The translations under genes and the position numbers were made by a program. Of a stretch of DNA of 64,000 bases, positions 55,101-63,480 are shown one piece after another. The DNA lies in contig CAWUHX010000086.1 in assembly GCA_963922205.1 (NCBI GenBank), positions 620,001 to 684,000 of the forward strand. Direction: 5' to 3'. Origin of the DNA: Romanomermis culicivorax (Eukaryota > Nematoda > Enoplea > Mermithida > Mermithidae). A model generated the notes under the pieces. That model was given only the letters and a program-made list of their open reading frames with translations. It was not told the origin of the DNA and made no database searches. Every line of letters begins with the position of its first letter. Within the stretch, counting starts at the first letter, position 1.

Positions 55101-58100
55101 CGTTTTGAGCGTCAGTATTACAAAATCGAAACCGGTTGTGCCACCTTTAATATGCCTTAAAGTTGCCTCTTGTACTAATCTCAATTTGTTTCATTTATTT
55201 TTTCGTTTGTGTTTTGTTCGAATCTGCACGGAGATATATCGTATTTCCTTTTTTGGTGAATCTGTAAATTATCAACCACTTTTTGTATTTTCTTAAATTT
55301 CGGGTATTCTTGTTCCTTTCCGACAAAGTCACCAACTGACATTACCCAAGGGTAGCAAGCTTTGCGCTACCATTTTCATATTTTTTCTATCTTTTTTCCA
55401 AAACACATTTTCATTCTAAAATTTTTTCGTGGCACAGACCGTATTATGGGTTTAAGTTTACCTCTTAATAAGGCAGATTCACTTTGGCAATAAATACCAT
55501 AAATATTTTTGGTTCAAAATCTAGACAGCCAAAGGGCCAGAGGATTTGGTTTTCGGGCATCCTTTCTCCCTGGGGGCAGATAATACCAAAGGCGTTGGGG
55601 GGGCCAGTGTCCGGCCAAGGGGCCAGAGGAGCAACGGGGGCGGAATTTCGAAAGTCTTGCGGGCTCTCCACAGTGTACAACCCCCCCTCCAGAGAGGACG
55701 GAGACGAATGCCACAATCGGTGATGGAGGAGCCTCTGATACGAAATACATCGACGGCAGTGGGGAGCAGCCCACAACCTAACTCTGGCACTGCGGGGGTC
55801 GCCACCGGTCAAACATTTTTATTTTTATCTTGGTCAAATTCGGCCCGAGTGCCGCGAACGCTATTCGTTCAAATGTTTTTATTCTTTAATTCGGGACAAC
55901 GGGCCCACGGGGCATTTTATTAGTGAACTTTTTAGCGTCGGGGGTAGCATCCGGCGCAATTGGCCCAAAGTTGTAAAGATATCGTGCGATACGGACGTTT
56001 TTATTTTTTATTATTTACGATTGCGTCAACGACGCGTAGCATCGTTCATTGAACATTTGGAGTCGCCGATCATCGGCGTCAAGGGTCGGGGGCCCTTGGG
56101 GGACCTCCTGACTTTTCCCTTCGCTGGCGGGAAAAGTCTTGCCTTTGGGGGGGAGGGATGTCAGAGGGTCAATTCCTCTGACCTTTGGTCCTCTAATTAC
56201 ATCATTTCATTTTCTAAAGTTTCTTTATTGCTAAAGTGTTTTCATTTATTCTCAGGTAAACAAACCGATAAAACGGTTTGTGTCACTCATATTTTTGGTC
56301 TAAAATAAATAAATGGTTGGCGCAAATGTTTTGCATATCACTTGCAAGTCGATGTTAGACGCGCTGCAGTGTTTTTTATTCATTCTTATTATTATTATTG
56401 TGAGTAATTTTCGCGTTGGGAGAATCGTCTCTCCTCCGTTTGATATTAGTGTCCGTACGGTAGCATTCGGGCGCCTTGTTATTGTGGCGGTGGTGACAAA
56501 GGAAAGGACCGCCGTTTTGTTTGTTTGTGTTTTGTGGTTCGGGCCGCGGACGGATTTGAGTAGTGACGCGGCCTGAGACGTTTGCGATGTTCCATCTTGA
56601 GTAGAGGAACCAGTGAGTGGTTGTCTGAGTTAGTTTACCTACTTTTGGTAGAGTTTCAGCTGAGGCCGTGACCTGAGATATCCTATTGGCCCTGTGGCTC
56701 GTTGCTCAGGGACAAAAGAAGGATTAGCCGAATAGGAAGGTTTTAGGCGTTAGCGTTCGCATTTTTGGCACTCTGCACTTTTGTTCCGTACTCACATCCA
56801 TTGTTGTATTCTACTACCTGTTGTGTTTTGCTCACCAATAAACGTTCTCGTGCACCAAGTGTAAGCTCACTGCAGTAGGAGTATATTTAGTACCGGGTTA
56901 GCGTCAGGGGCCGTACCAGATTGGATCTCCCAAGAACCGCAGGTAGGCAGTCGAGGGTATACGAGCACGTAATACGACACTTTTTCCCCGTGCATGATTT
57001 TCGCAAATTGTGAAAAGTAGAATTCAGTTTTCTTTGATGACTCGCGTTCTATTGCTGAAAGAAAGCATAAATTATTTTTTAAATGACATTATAGTCGAAA
57101 ACTCCTCAATGAATGTGTGACATTTGGAACCAGACAAAATCAACGTCGAGAACAAAGATAAATAAGATAACCGAAAAAATGGAGTAAAATAATAATGTTA
57201 TTTTCAACACAGAACTATCATCATAATACAAAATTTTCATAACTAATCAAGCTTTATGCCGGAGAATGAATAATTATTTCTGAATGAAGATTTTAATTCG
57301 TATTTAGTTTCAAACCAAAATTTGGCTTCGTCAGGCTTGGGATGAGTGAGTTAAATGTATTTTTCATCTTTCAATAGGAATTTAACATGAATTAATCCAT
57401 TTTAACTCTTGTTCAAATACTTAACTTGAATTTAATGCAAGTTAGCTGAGTGGCGCTTAACTCGCCTGTATGCATACGGGTCAGAGTTAAGTGGTATTAA
57501 GGATCTAACATGAGCTAAAACACGAGTTAACGACTTAACACGTGTCAAAGTTAGCAATCTTTATGCATACGACAGCTTTTGGTTCTATCTCCTGCTCTTC
57601 AAGTCTCTCCTTGTATTAGACTATATTTTGACCTGCTTATCTGATACTTCTGGATTCTTCGTTCATTGAAATTCCGGCAGGAAAATCACTTCTTGTACTT
57701 TGATTGGTAGCTCACAAGGTCAAGAAAATTACTCACTGCATTCAAAGTCTAAAGCAGCTAAGGGACATTTTTGCAATCAATAAATTATTTAATTTCTTAC
57801 TGACATAAAAGACTTTTTTCATCGGGTTAAAATGCCAAAATTTTTCTAGCTTGAAAGCAGCTTATTCATATGCTTCTCAAGAGTGGTGAGTCTTCAGATG
57901 AGTTTGGCCTAAGGGGGTACTCCTTTTCTTACCATTTTCTCAGTGTAAATCCTTGTAAAACCCTGGAGGCTTAGTATTATATTTTCCCCTGTCTTTCTTC
58001 TTCGATCTTCAGTGTTAAGAGGCGTTAAGAGTCCACCCCTTTTTGAGTAGATATGATGTTAGGAGGATTAGTCTGACCTGCATTTATACAAGAGAGGATG

Positions 58101-60590
58101 AAACAGTTCTTAACATCTCTTAGCAACAAATGAATAGACAATTAGTTCTACCAGGAACTCTCAAAGCCCATGACAGAACACCATGACGTCTGCAAAGTCC
58201 CACCCAAGTCTCCAATATCCGAATCTGAAAAACTTCCTCCACTACGGTCACAAAACAATATAAATCATCATGTCGAGCTAGCAAACGTAGACATCAAAAA
58301 ATATGCATAAATGAACATAAGTGAAGCCGAGCGTACATTCAAAATCGCAACCAAGCATAATAAAAACACCAAGAAAACCCTGAGTGTGGTTACAAACAAA
58401 AGTTATGCAAATTTTCACACTCCACCACTTCCGCTCTTGCTAGCTCCTCCTGTCCACTGATGCCTGAGGTGTTGTTGATCATTCTACAAGACCCTTGCAG
58501 GTTTTGAGCTGGTTATGTGTACTGATAAAAATGCGGGCTGTGAAAAAGCCCAGTGACATAGACAGGTAGATGGTTTGTGAAATGCTGAAGTAGTGGTGGT
58601 ATGAATGGTCAAAGATGCGTTCAGAGGAATGAGCAGGCTGGGTGCTGCGGACGGTGACACCACTACACTTACTCTTTCGCATTGCAGAGAAAAGCATACG
58701 TCAGCTTGAGAGGGCTTTCCGATGGTAGACCTCGCCCAGAAACACTCTGGCTTCCCTCAGATAGGTGTTCGAACCATACAAGTAGTGACTTTGCAATGCA
58801 AAACATTGGTCATCAATCAATGAATCTTGTTGGAATTTATTCAAAAACGTAAAATTTTTTCTTTTATTAAATTTTTGCGGATACAGCTGTACCTATTTTC
58901 TTATAGCCGGAACTTACCTCATAAATGAAATAGGCCTACCTCCTCATTTGCAGCAATTTATGGCCAATATCCTAACTGGGCTGAGTAAACACCGGGCGGA
59001 AGCCAGGAAGCGTTCCAAGCTTGCATACACAGTTTATCGGCCCTGTTAGGATAAAAGGCTGTCTGCCTAGGCCATCAGCTACTAGAAAAATCCAGACTAG
59101 TAGTTGGAGGCGATAACCACTAGACCGATATGGTCCTATCATCATTCTGTTAAAATAATGATGGACATCATGAAATCATCAAAGATTCACCATCAAAGCT
59201 TGGACTATTAGTCATGATCATACATACGTCCCGTACGGGTAAAAGTTTTCAAGAAAATTAAACTAACTTATTAAATTCTGTAAGATGAAATATTTATTTT
59301 CCTGTTCTGATCATTCTAAAGTCTCCCTAGATTTAATACTATGCTCAGGATGTGGTTCTTGAAAAATGTGTTCCTGGTGTTCAAGGTAGAAATAATATTG
59401 CAGAGTCGTCGTAAAATATGAAAACCAGTAGAAGTCACGTCTATGCAGTTAAATAGAACTTGAAGCGTTTGCTGTCTTTCTAGGTTCGCTAGAGTTTGTT
59501 ATCCAAATTCGAAGCATTTTTGGTATTTGCGGCGAGAAAATTGCCTAATTGCCATGTCGTGGCTGTTTGGTGTATTGAATATTATGGCTACAGTATTCGT
59601 ATTCGATTGCAAACTGATATTCTCGACAGATGATTTGAAGTACATGCTCACTTGTCGATCCCAGCTGTTTTACTTATTGATGAATATCCTAAACGCAGCC
59701 ATCTTTGCTTTGATTCTGCTGCCTTATGGTCTCATAATTTATAAGGTAAGAAAAGTATGACGAAGTCGATGGATTCATGTCTTTGGAAATCTGTAACAGA
59801 ATTCATTGCCATAAATAATCTGACTTCTGAAATCTTGAATAGAATCATGTTCAGTCATCCAAAGATTTGAAAGTAGTATGATCACCTTCAGGCGTGAATA
59901 ATTGGCCAAGGAACACTATCATTTATACCGTTCCACGTAGAAAACGTCGAAAATACGGTACCTGAATTTTTTAACATTTAATGCAGAATATACATATCTA
60001 CTAGGTTTTATAAATACAATTTTTTCAAAGTCACCGTCAATAACTTATATTTTAATAATTTTAGCTCACTGTATTGCTTTGCATCAATTTAAAAAAAAAT
60101 TCTGCATTGTCAATGTCAGAAAAATGTATCCTATAATATATGCATTGCTCAATAGAAGATTACTTCCTAATCAACGCGTAATACTTCTTGCTAAAATCGA
60201 TCCGCTAAAACCAAAGTCATACAGTAAAAAATACAGGAAACCTTTTTTTTTGTCTCGAATTCTGCTTCATTATTGTTTTATCCATTTCAACGACCTAAAT
60301 TTTGAATTTTTCAGGTTTTTAGAGTCAGAAATCAAGTCGCATCCACATTGATGCACCCGGCATGTCAGATTGTGGAAATACGCTTGAGTATTCAGGCAAT
60401 ATTGATCGGTTTCATATTGATTATCAACAACGTCACGTTTCAAATTGTATGCAGTTTCCAAACTGGATACACGCTGGTCGTGGTTAACCACATATTTACT
60501 TTCATTGTCAGCATTCACTCGACCATCTTATCTTTTGTTTTCAATGCCAAATTGAGAGGGAAACTTTTCCTGATGTTCAAAAGGTTGTAG
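39886..60590 (+). CDS. Three-exon seven-transmembrane receptor, nematode Srx/Srsx-like
   Basis: Exons 39886-40193, 59484-59745 and 60315-60590 join in phase to about 281 residues with seven hydrophobic segments: TM1-TM3 in exon 1, TM4-TM5 in exon 2, TM6-TM7 in exon 3. The junction of exons 1 and 2 recreates [10 protein letters not shown] after TM3, equivalent to the (D/N)RY-type motif of rhodopsin-like receptors. TM7 lacks the NPxxY motif. Length and these features fit nematode chemoreceptor families such as Srx or Srsx; the subfamily is a guess. It would detect an external chemical through a G protein in a sensory neuron. The reading frame is intact although the first intron (19.3 kb) carries a nested transposon and a 13.6 kb retrotransposon, so expression may be affected. 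Confidence 0.75.
42233..43278. repeat. MITE-like element rich in TTTCGTCAACGAA palindromes
   Basis: The left end GGGGCCGGTTAATCAAAGC and the right end, inverted, GGGGCCTGTTTCTCAAACC match. Near both ends the word TTTCGTCAACGAA and its relatives (CGTTGACGAAATTTCG) recur in both orientations. The middle is plain AT-rich sequence. Retrotransposon B inserted about 55 bp beyond its right end. Confidence 0.6.
43334..44155 (+). repeat. 5' LTR of retrotransposon B
   Basis: TG...CA ends. A terminal hairpin GTCAGAGG/CCTCTGAC sits at 43335-43357. AATAAA is at 44013-44018. It aligns over its full length with 56159-56979. Confidence 0.95.
44156..44186 (+). promoter_or_regulatory. Primer-binding site of retrotransposon B
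   Basis: One base after the LTR end the sequence reads TGGTGACTTGTACAGC (44157-44172). The first seven bases are the same as in retrotransposon A at the same position. Confidence 0.6.
44187..46128 (+). CDS. gag: Retrotransposon B gag (frame-disrupted in its N-terminal part)
   Basis: The body is one frame from about 44725 to a TGA at 46126-46128. It contains a capsid-like helical region ([20 protein letters not shown]), which matches [18 protein letters not shown] of element A, and a zinc knuckle [15 protein letters not shown] spaced C-X2-H-X4-H-X4-C. The N-terminal third lies in two other frames: 44187-44320 (a basic start [20 protein letters not shown]) and 44300-44782. Each step moves the frame by -1. 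No slippery heptamer of the X-XXY-YYZ form is visible at the steps, so mutation is likelier than programmed shifting. The terminal TGA is in frame with pol. Confidence 0.8.
46129..50214 (+). CDS. pol: Retrotransposon B Pol: protease, reverse transcriptase, RNase H, integrase
   Basis: The frame follows the gag TGA without a gap and has no ATG at its start, so it must be reached by stop-codon readthrough or it was fused to gag before a nonsense mutation. Protease has LIDTGAQ (about residue 125). Reverse transcriptase has [12 protein letters not shown] (about 540) and [10 protein letters not shown] (about 605). RNase H has FVIQTDAS (about 755). Integrase has an HHCC finger (about 1010-1055) and the DDE triad in ATDVV, LLSDQGS and GMVERFN (about 1079, 1137, 1175). 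A GPY motif follows in the C-terminal domain. The order and motifs are those of Ty3/Gypsy and match element A throughout. All catalytic residues are present. Confidence 0.93.
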   Translation: MPYHNNNVEQNPNVAYYYRQNNVPQPPPNIVPATTSQPVNNPPNNSVNVINSQEAKKQDKPEIIALDGVLIENYELSLGNVINSTSETKPRLANDNEHLFLENFRKCQPLLIPVKIRGEEFKALIDTGAQSSFMRTDTASRLLNTPKTKFPILNSVVTAVGKRVTTYGPTFIYVGTGFGNFLARFALLDNLNEGIILGLDFLTHPSIQASIDFRKGHIRLANVERQIISEMLFDDAQIPSRLPIPTNPMVLDYVPLQEEVKEEDLPELESDDDQEQVMRITEMNEETFIWTKNGTYIPPNTTSFVQAVVWPQKDWAKGPIVVEETGKDTLFDIDASIVDARDNNFRILLINETNKGIKLRSNELIAKSKTKFVGPEFDEKIHQLQSEPQVQWRREPEFVKIVTQLVKESSIDREGQQQLMNVLLKHRHAFSMKNDPLTMTHEAEHKIDTGDALPVQKHYWRAPIMQRDIIREHVKDMMEKGVIEPSRSPWAAPLFLVGKKDGTWRPVVDYRGINQVTKDDKFPIPRIDDYLDALGGARYFSTLDLKSGYWQVPMHSESKEKTAFICQDGLFQFKVMPFGLKNAPAEFQRLMERILYPYVWKICLVYIDDVIIFSKTVEEHLENLETIFRCLTNANLTLKPDKCSFMPASVKFLGHILDNNGMSVDPQKIEAVKNFEVPKSIKQLQKFLGLVQWSKRFIHNLAFIAQPLFKALVKKNRKEKFELSEEQLAAFESVKNALMTAPFLRYPIFEGSAKFVIQTDASGTAIGAILYQETDNDRWTIAYSSRVLNDAETRYSTTERECLAVIYGFKQYRHYVMGFRVTIRTDHKPLTWLSADKQQNQRLLKWALYLGQFNYTFEYVAGREKAFADFLSRSEEKEKRRSKKQETEEEIEDKKLSTEPECMAVTRAMTRQMLEPETQETVIDPPPPTQQEIEQMPEEAKKESELFSLELVKKQLRMDPKLADIFKNIAENSSRKYFNSFHLENDILYQENIHERNQLVIPTKLRYLVLHQYHGNTLMGHQGIDRIIAAIGNKFWWSNMEDDIIKWIKSCVVCQLCRPISNPIQPLNPIPVSYPWEIVATDVVSISPLREKRPYVIVFMDYFTKWVEAKCIPDQKADTIVKAFMEKVIYIHGTPKHLLSDQGSAYMSELMRNVCDLLRIKKINTTPYHPQCNGMVERFNRTLIEQIRRVAITDPDDWPHYLEQILFAYRITPHKTTKNSPHSLLYGHEARFQMDNEIARPIIIQNNYDTYRYMLTEHLLNTYKIINENHKKSAAERKLQYDRKAREKTFQTGELVLYQKGIIKGKADTTNDGPYEVIETQNLEKNVIKIRRAGKPDSRVQIVSINRVMPFVTRTPDFYCN
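50215..50925 (+). other. Spacer between pol and the exonuclease frame in retrotransposon B
   Basis: About 700 bp of AT-rich sequence, equivalent in position to the 1 kb spacer of element A. An ATG at 50614 opens a short frame that passes a strong donor-like GTAAGT at 50700. This could supply a start codon to the exonuclease by splicing, since the exonuclease frame itself has no ATG before its first motif. That is inference. Confidence 0.35.
50926..52092 (+). pseudogene. Retrotransposon B exonuclease (DEDDy 3'-5' exonuclease) with one internal stop
   Basis: One frame runs to a TGA at 52090-52092, interrupted once by TAG at 51226-51228. Exo I is ALDTES (D54, E56 counting from 50926), Exo II is VGFHIREDI (D119) and Exo III is YATLDARG (Y223, D227), so the catalytic set is complete but split by the stop between Exo I and Exo II. 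The block [20 protein letters not shown] before Exo I corresponds to [17 protein letters not shown] in element A, which confirms common descent. No ATG precedes Exo I in this frame; an ATG at 50915 lies in another frame. Known relatives of this fold degrade DNA or RNA from the 3' end. What it does for the element is unknown. Confidence 0.8.
52102..53475 (+). CDS. Retrotransposon B accessory frame 2 (domain shared with element A, then coiled coil)
   Basis: ATG at 52102 lies nine bases after the exonuclease TGA and in the same frame. Residues about 50-200 match element A's residues 535-690: [10 protein letters not shown] against CSAAEYAWV, then similarly spaced aromatic blocks and [11 protein letters not shown] against [11 protein letters not shown]. 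The fold is not recognised. A Pro/Thr-rich linker is followed by a Lys/Glu-rich probable coiled coil ([20 protein letters not shown]), an acidic stretch, and a basic tail with [16 protein letters not shown]. It ends with TAG at 53473-53475. In element A the equivalent is fused to the exonuclease. Confidence 0.7.
   Translation: MKHGKWPKEVIHFTNIIREQVSLLKDHYHSKINRSIVPIVKDLYEKNVNPLIYFLWPHSAQEWRAWVPGFTSGMWSSVWRNEQERIEFMKWMGQDLVNNKTTDQMEQMMERYPKIRTQKSTQNIFCVLPIRWIPRSCKEPIEQVETNLRENSIYFMNCNFYNVFHFLNIHAASQNLIYWNVSASIFEAKDLWAPSTSATFKSVTKWDDSDLTPQVEVVVPASQGPTEQTSKEQTVNVPSKIDNLNVSDNKMEQDKPVVVLIADPPITSTPTDGSKGAEEEEKLMEIVESKNQTQPDLEKLTDQIKEMKEKIEVLEKEKYGKAAIKLAKQLEDTNPEEEGTSEEPYVEVISEIGSDDEETGDNVLPTPPVYAKAGGQNVENITNPVKFTKAMQKKRQDKEKQIIREENKAELDKVKSGKFQQPAENPNDKVKYRRGLGKRGQVINKALKEGKYIVDFQ
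53524..54933 (+). CDS. Retrotransposon B accessory frame 3 (helical N-terminus, basic and Pro/Gln-rich tail)
   Basis: Same reading frame as the two preceding blocks, separated by TAG and 48 bases. Residues 1-150 look helical and globular (for example [20 protein letters not shown]) with no family I recognise. Residues about 190-310 are extremely rich in Lys, Arg and Glu (for example [20 protein letters not shown]), resembling nucleic-acid-binding or nuclear low-complexity tails. Residues 330-460 are Pro/Gln/Met-rich. The charged and proline-rich parts recall the tail of element A's second frame. The helical part has no counterpart in the visible portion of A. Confidence 0.65.
   Translation: MDPTLDEEVALMTTDLINRVYDEAGIEIETIRYYALQFHVLQANLPEKLWSIFELQLAEWSTTRSPEKAYEAAVWACACLFMKLSQLGRIPQNFAGFHYQAHAYITMKLRREFNAGQGGAGSNFHALYASCQSKASGLAYTSAKAVLQDKKDPEPKYANIQVWKKEMDNTDPRIRFWEVIDRRKAHDILEVEKTLKKRVGYRVKHAHTRPATSKVSKRWVRKDSDIQRKEKSETPEKDRKRKHESGHRDESRHEKSMSREKKQKEAEEESWRKEINDYERAYERKEKEKREAKERKDSRESRSRKRASAYYQHDDRVDVAYSSRTTSLDRSRATETTQQGVSMADPNAMMQAHQQQLPYLPPNYPGLPMVGVDCINRPLFSGQLFSNTMVPPPAQYQMPQFLVMQFQPGQPQFYHQFLVPPGLQMPPPTMIPLVRNVQTEERMDIRGMSTGTQPPKDRRRQRTPIIFPP
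54934..56146 (+). other. 3' non-coding region of retrotransposon B
   Basis: About 1.2 kb between the last accessory stop and the polypurine tract. It starts AT-rich, then becomes G+C-rich from about 55520. I see no convincing ORF. Its length is unusual for a Ty3/Gypsy element and it may carry signals or the remains of a further gene. Confidence 0.45.
56147..56158 (+). promoter_or_regulatory. Polypurine tract of retrotransposon B
   Basis: GGGGGGGAGGGA lies directly before the TG of the 3' LTR, the expected site for plus-strand priming. Confidence 0.85.
56159..56979 (+). repeat. 3' LTR of retrotransposon B
   Basis: TG...CA ends, AATAAA at 56837-56842, aligned end to end with 43334-44155. It is followed by the target duplication CTTT (56980-56983). 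Confidence 0.95.
57591..58869. other. Receptor intron 1, 3' part
   Basis: AT-rich intron sequence with no exon I can support. GGTTCGAACACC on the minus strand near 58772 resembles a pol III B box but no A box accompanies it. Confidence 0.35.
58870..59135 (-). repeat. Interspersed repeat R3, possibly tRNA-derived SINE, copy 2
   Basis: It shares several blocks with 36104-36420. On the minus strand its start (from about 59135) reads ATATCGGTCTAGTGGTTATC, close to the 5' end and A box of a tRNA. No good B box follows at the expected distance, so the SINE call is tentative. Confidence 0.45.
59136..59483. other. Last part of receptor intron 1
   Basis: AT-rich sequence up to the exon 2 acceptor TTTCTAG (59477-59483). 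Nothing else recognised. Confidence 0.35.
59484..59745 (+). CDS. Receptor exon 2 (TM4-TM5)
   Basis: Acceptor TTTCTAG, first base completes the arginine codon begun in exon 1, donor AAG|GTAAGA at 59745/59746, phase 0 at its end. TM4 is [19 protein letters not shown] and TM5 is [19 protein letters not shown], with a cysteine (MLTC) in the loop between them. Confidence 0.75.
59746..60314. other. Receptor intron 2
   Basis: 569 bp, GTAAGA to TTTTTCAG. No repeat or ORF of note. Confidence 0.6.
60315..60590 (+). CDS. Receptor exon 3 (TM6-TM7)
   Basis: Acceptor TTTTTCAG at 60307-60314, stop TAG at 60588-60590. It begins with a basic third intracellular loop, then TM6 ([19 protein letters not shown]) and TM7 ([20 protein letters not shown]), and ends [15 protein letters not shown]. 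Confidence 0.75.
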   Translation, partial: VFRVRNQVASTLMHPACQIVEIRLSIQAILIGFILIINNVTFQIVCSFQTGYTLVVVNHIFTFIVSIHSTILSFVFNAKLRGKLFLMFKRL

Positions 60591-61714
60591 ATTCAGCGAA
60601 AAACATCCTGATCTTCAAAAACCTACTCGAGTATATTCTTTTCAGGACATACTTTAGAAAAATATTACTACATTCAGTAAAGTAATGCTTTTCCGTGACG
60701 AATATTGAGTACATGTCAATTGTTTTGTTGTTAGTGTTGCAGATATAGTCTAAACTGTCTACTGGCGCCCACTGTTTAGTTATGATCTTGTACGCCTTTG
60801 GCGCCCATCTTACTTTGGCGCTTGTCTTCCATTGGCTGCCCTGTCACATGGGCGGCTCATCTTAGGGCCGAATGATGAAAAGTGGGCTAGGGGCGAATGG
60901 CGGGCTAAAGTGTAAAAAAATGGTGTGGCAAACCGTAGGGCAAAGCTATGGGCAATTGGATTGGCGTCAAGGTAAGACAGGGCGGCAAAGTAACAAGAGC
61001 CCCAAAGTGAGGCGGGCGTGAAATGCGACCATATTCGTTTTATTAGGGTATATGCCAAGCAAGACAACATGAAATTCAAGTATTACGGCCCAAGTCTCAA
61101 CTGCAAATGAACGAGTATGTTTGTTTGTGTCACATTTATTTTTAGAATAATATCGTGTTTTCACTTGTTTAAAAGGATACTCGTTTATAGTGTGTAATAT
61201 TGTTTACTTTCAAGAATAAACTCGAGACGTTAAGGTTAAGGTACTACAGCACAAATTGAAAACTAAAAATTAAATTTATCAAATTGACGACGAAAAACTT
61301 TCAGATAGAAATAAAAATTAAGGCTATAAGTGACTGAAAATTTTTGAAACTAATGGTAAAAGTAAAATTGCACATAATCAAGAAACCCACTCTACTAACA
61401 AAAGCATAGTGTACCTACGTCTCTCTTTTCGTTTTGTCATGGTGTTCAGAGTTACAAGAAGAGAACTTCGCAATAACACAGCAACTATATAAAATATCTA
61501 TGATAAAACTTTCTAGTTCCTATTAACATATTCCATCCATATTCTTGATCTCGGATGTTCAACTCCCAGTATGTGAATACAGTCTTAATGTCATTCCATA
61601 TGCTAATACAAAATGATAATATGAATATTTCCTTCCCTATTTTTAGGTTAAATGTGTAAAAGTCTTTTTTACAAGGATTATTCAGTCGTCAATTTACACA
61701 AATCTGATTATACT
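60591..61714. other. Intergenic stretch downstream of the receptor gene
   Basis: A locally G+C-rich patch at 60765-61025 with repeated GGCGCCCA/TGGCG words. No gene, RNA or known repeat copy is visible. Confidence 0.4.
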
Positions 61715-61810
61715 TGTGAAAGAAGGTCAATTCCTATGACCTTTTACTGTCTAATTTAAATGTTTTTCTATAACTAAAGTTCTTTGTGCAAAGTTTAGAT
61801 TCTCCTGTAA
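61715..61810 (+). repeat. Remnant resembling the start of the retrotransposon B LTR
   Basis: TGTGAAAGAAGGTCAATTCC and then TATGACCTTTTACTGTCTAA follow the LTR start (TGTCAGAGGGTCAATTCCTC, TGACCTTTGGTCCTCTAATT) with interspersed mismatches, and a CTAAAGTT.CTTT block follows at the right spacing. Similarity fades after about 95 bp, so it is a diverged or truncated solo-LTR relic. Confidence 0.5.
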
Positions 61811-61966
61811 TGCTGAGACTTGACTTTATTGCACACTCATTCGAGTACAGTGTGGGTGTCACCTCAAATACTAAACTCCATCCTAAAAAAACTTCTCCGT
61901 TAGCATGTCGTCTGTACTAACCTTTGATTCGTTCTTTCGAGCTCTCTCCTGTTGTGAAAAACTTTC

Positions 61967-62215
61967 TATAGTCTGTTTTTTATAAAATGCTTCCAAATAG
62001 AAAAGTGACACAAATCAGTACTGTCGTCAAAATCAATCACATAAAGTTCCTACTGTAAAGTTTTTCACTCGAAAAATTGGTGAAGATTAGGTCAGTAAGC
62101 TCACAAATTTCCAGTCTTTCATGGTATAGTGTTTATCAGGAAATCGCAAAAATGTGAAATACTACTTGCTTTCCACTTTCATTGTTAGGAAGCATTTCAA
62201 GAAAAACAGACTATA
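61967..62215. repeat. MITE family R2, complete copy
   Basis: The ends TATAGTCTGTTTTTTATAAA and, inverted, TATAGTCTGTTTTTCTTGAA are near-perfect terminal inverted repeats, both continuing ATGCTTCC. Length about 249 bp, no ORF. Confidence 0.8.
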
Positions 62216-63324
62216 TGCTGATGTCGCACTGTCACTAATGCCTCATCGTCGTCTTCAATTCTTTGCTTCTGAGCAAATGGTGTTTCTGAAATGATAAGAC
62301 TATATTCTGAAATGATACGACAACTATTCATGTGACTCCAACTATAGTTACTTTAAAATCAGTAGAGTCGCAGTTAATTTGTTTGTGGATTGCCTTCTTC
62401 ATGTCGTTTCCTTCATTGAATATTGATTGTAAAAATACAATCTTAATTTTTCATTGTATTTAGTGGCTAATTTCGGGGTTAATGTAACAATAACTAACAT
62501 TCCACTAAATTTCAGTGTGATACGCATAAAATCGACCATGGTTTTACAATCTGATGTGTTTGCATGTGCACATCATGCTGGTGCACGTGCATACAGTTTT
62601 TGGGCAGGCAAATTTTGCCCACATATTTTCGTGTGTTATTTTTCGCTCACTGAGGGCTATGTTAGGCCTTTGGCCAACTATTCATTCGTCTCCTTTCGCC
62701 TTCTTTTCCGTCTTTTTATATCGTCTTATTCTTTGCGAATAAATTATGCAAATCAGCCATCGTAATGGATACCTCAACCACATCATTGTATGTGTGGGCC
62801 ACGAGTAGAGGGTAAACCTACTGACCCACACAACACAATCATTAGTTTAAAAAAAACCCCGTGATTCCCATAACACTTATCAGTATTTTAGTTGACAAAC
62901 TATTCAAAGTTTCAATTAAATTCTAACGTTTATTTTCTGGAAATGTAACATTACAATACATTAAAATCAGCTTTCATACCAGTAAAATCTTGATCGCCTA
63001 TTAACCAATATAATTCGAATTCATGTGTGTTTAGCATTTATCTGCAACATTTACTTTTAGAAAATTGTTCGGACTTATAAGAATATAGCTTGATGATATA
63101 AAATTGCTCAAATTAGGTATTGCAGGAATTTTTCAAATGTGATAGCAGATTCAACAGTTGATATACATTTTATCAATTTAGTATATGTTTCAAGCATTTC
63201 AGTCATGACAAACATTAATGGAATGACTGCACATTAATACTGTGTAAATCATAGAGAAATAATATGTTATACATAATGAGGAAAAATATGAAATAATACG
63301 CTCATGGCATGAAGCAATGGGTAT
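62216..63324. other. Intergenic stretch, nothing recognised
   Basis: AT-rich sequence without an ORF, RNA gene or repeat copy that I can support. Confidence 0.35.
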
Positions 63325-63480
63325 GGTAGTTCATTAGAAAATGACCTGATGGGGCAGTAAAAAGAAGAATTTAGTTTAAGTTTGAAAAATCCAATTTTTT
63401 TAAATTGGATTTTTATTTTTCTCATTAAAAAATTTTTCATGTCGGTGCAAAAGTATATTCTGCAACTTCGTGCATTTTTT
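63325..63480 (+). repeat. R1 fragment, copy D
   Basis: TTCATTAGAAAATGACCTGA, GGGGCAG.AAAAAGAAGAAT and CATGTCGGTGCAAAAGTATA follow the R1 3' block (cf. 23180-23380 and 29158-29350), with a deletion in the middle. Confidence 0.6.

Larger units (their letters stand above)
43334..56979 (+). mobile_element. Ty3/Gypsy-like LTR retrotransposon B (complete, with extra accessory frames)
   Basis: Two LTRs of 822 and 821 bp start TGTCAGAGGG and end ACGACA. They are flanked by the 4-bp duplication CTTT (43330-43333 and 56980-56983). Between them lie a primer-binding site, gag, pol, three accessory coding blocks in one frame, a 1.2 kb 3' non-coding region and a polypurine tract. Total length 13.6 kb. By eye the LTRs differ at about 45 positions (roughly 5%), so the insertion is not recent, consistent with stop codons and frame breaks in its genes. 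It lies in the sense orientation within intron 1 of the receptor gene. Confidence 0.92.
40418..57590. mobile_element. Probable DNA transposon or large MITE-like unit in receptor intron 1, hosting retrotransposon B
   Basis: About 40418-40600 and 57400-57590 form an inverted repeat. The word GTATGCATAAAGGCGAGTTA and variants occur twice on the left and twice, inverted, on the right, interleaved with ACACGTGTTAA / TTAACACGTGT. Removing retrotransposon B leaves a unit of about 3.5 kb, which also contains a MITE at 42233-43278. I see no transposase ORF, so it is probably non-autonomous. The inverted pairing could also be two separate small insertions. Confidence 0.5.

Noticed and set aside
58700-59135. 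A functional tRNA gene
   Set aside because: An A-box-like stretch exists but no cloverleaf can be drawn and no B box is at the right distance; better explained as a SINE-like repeat.
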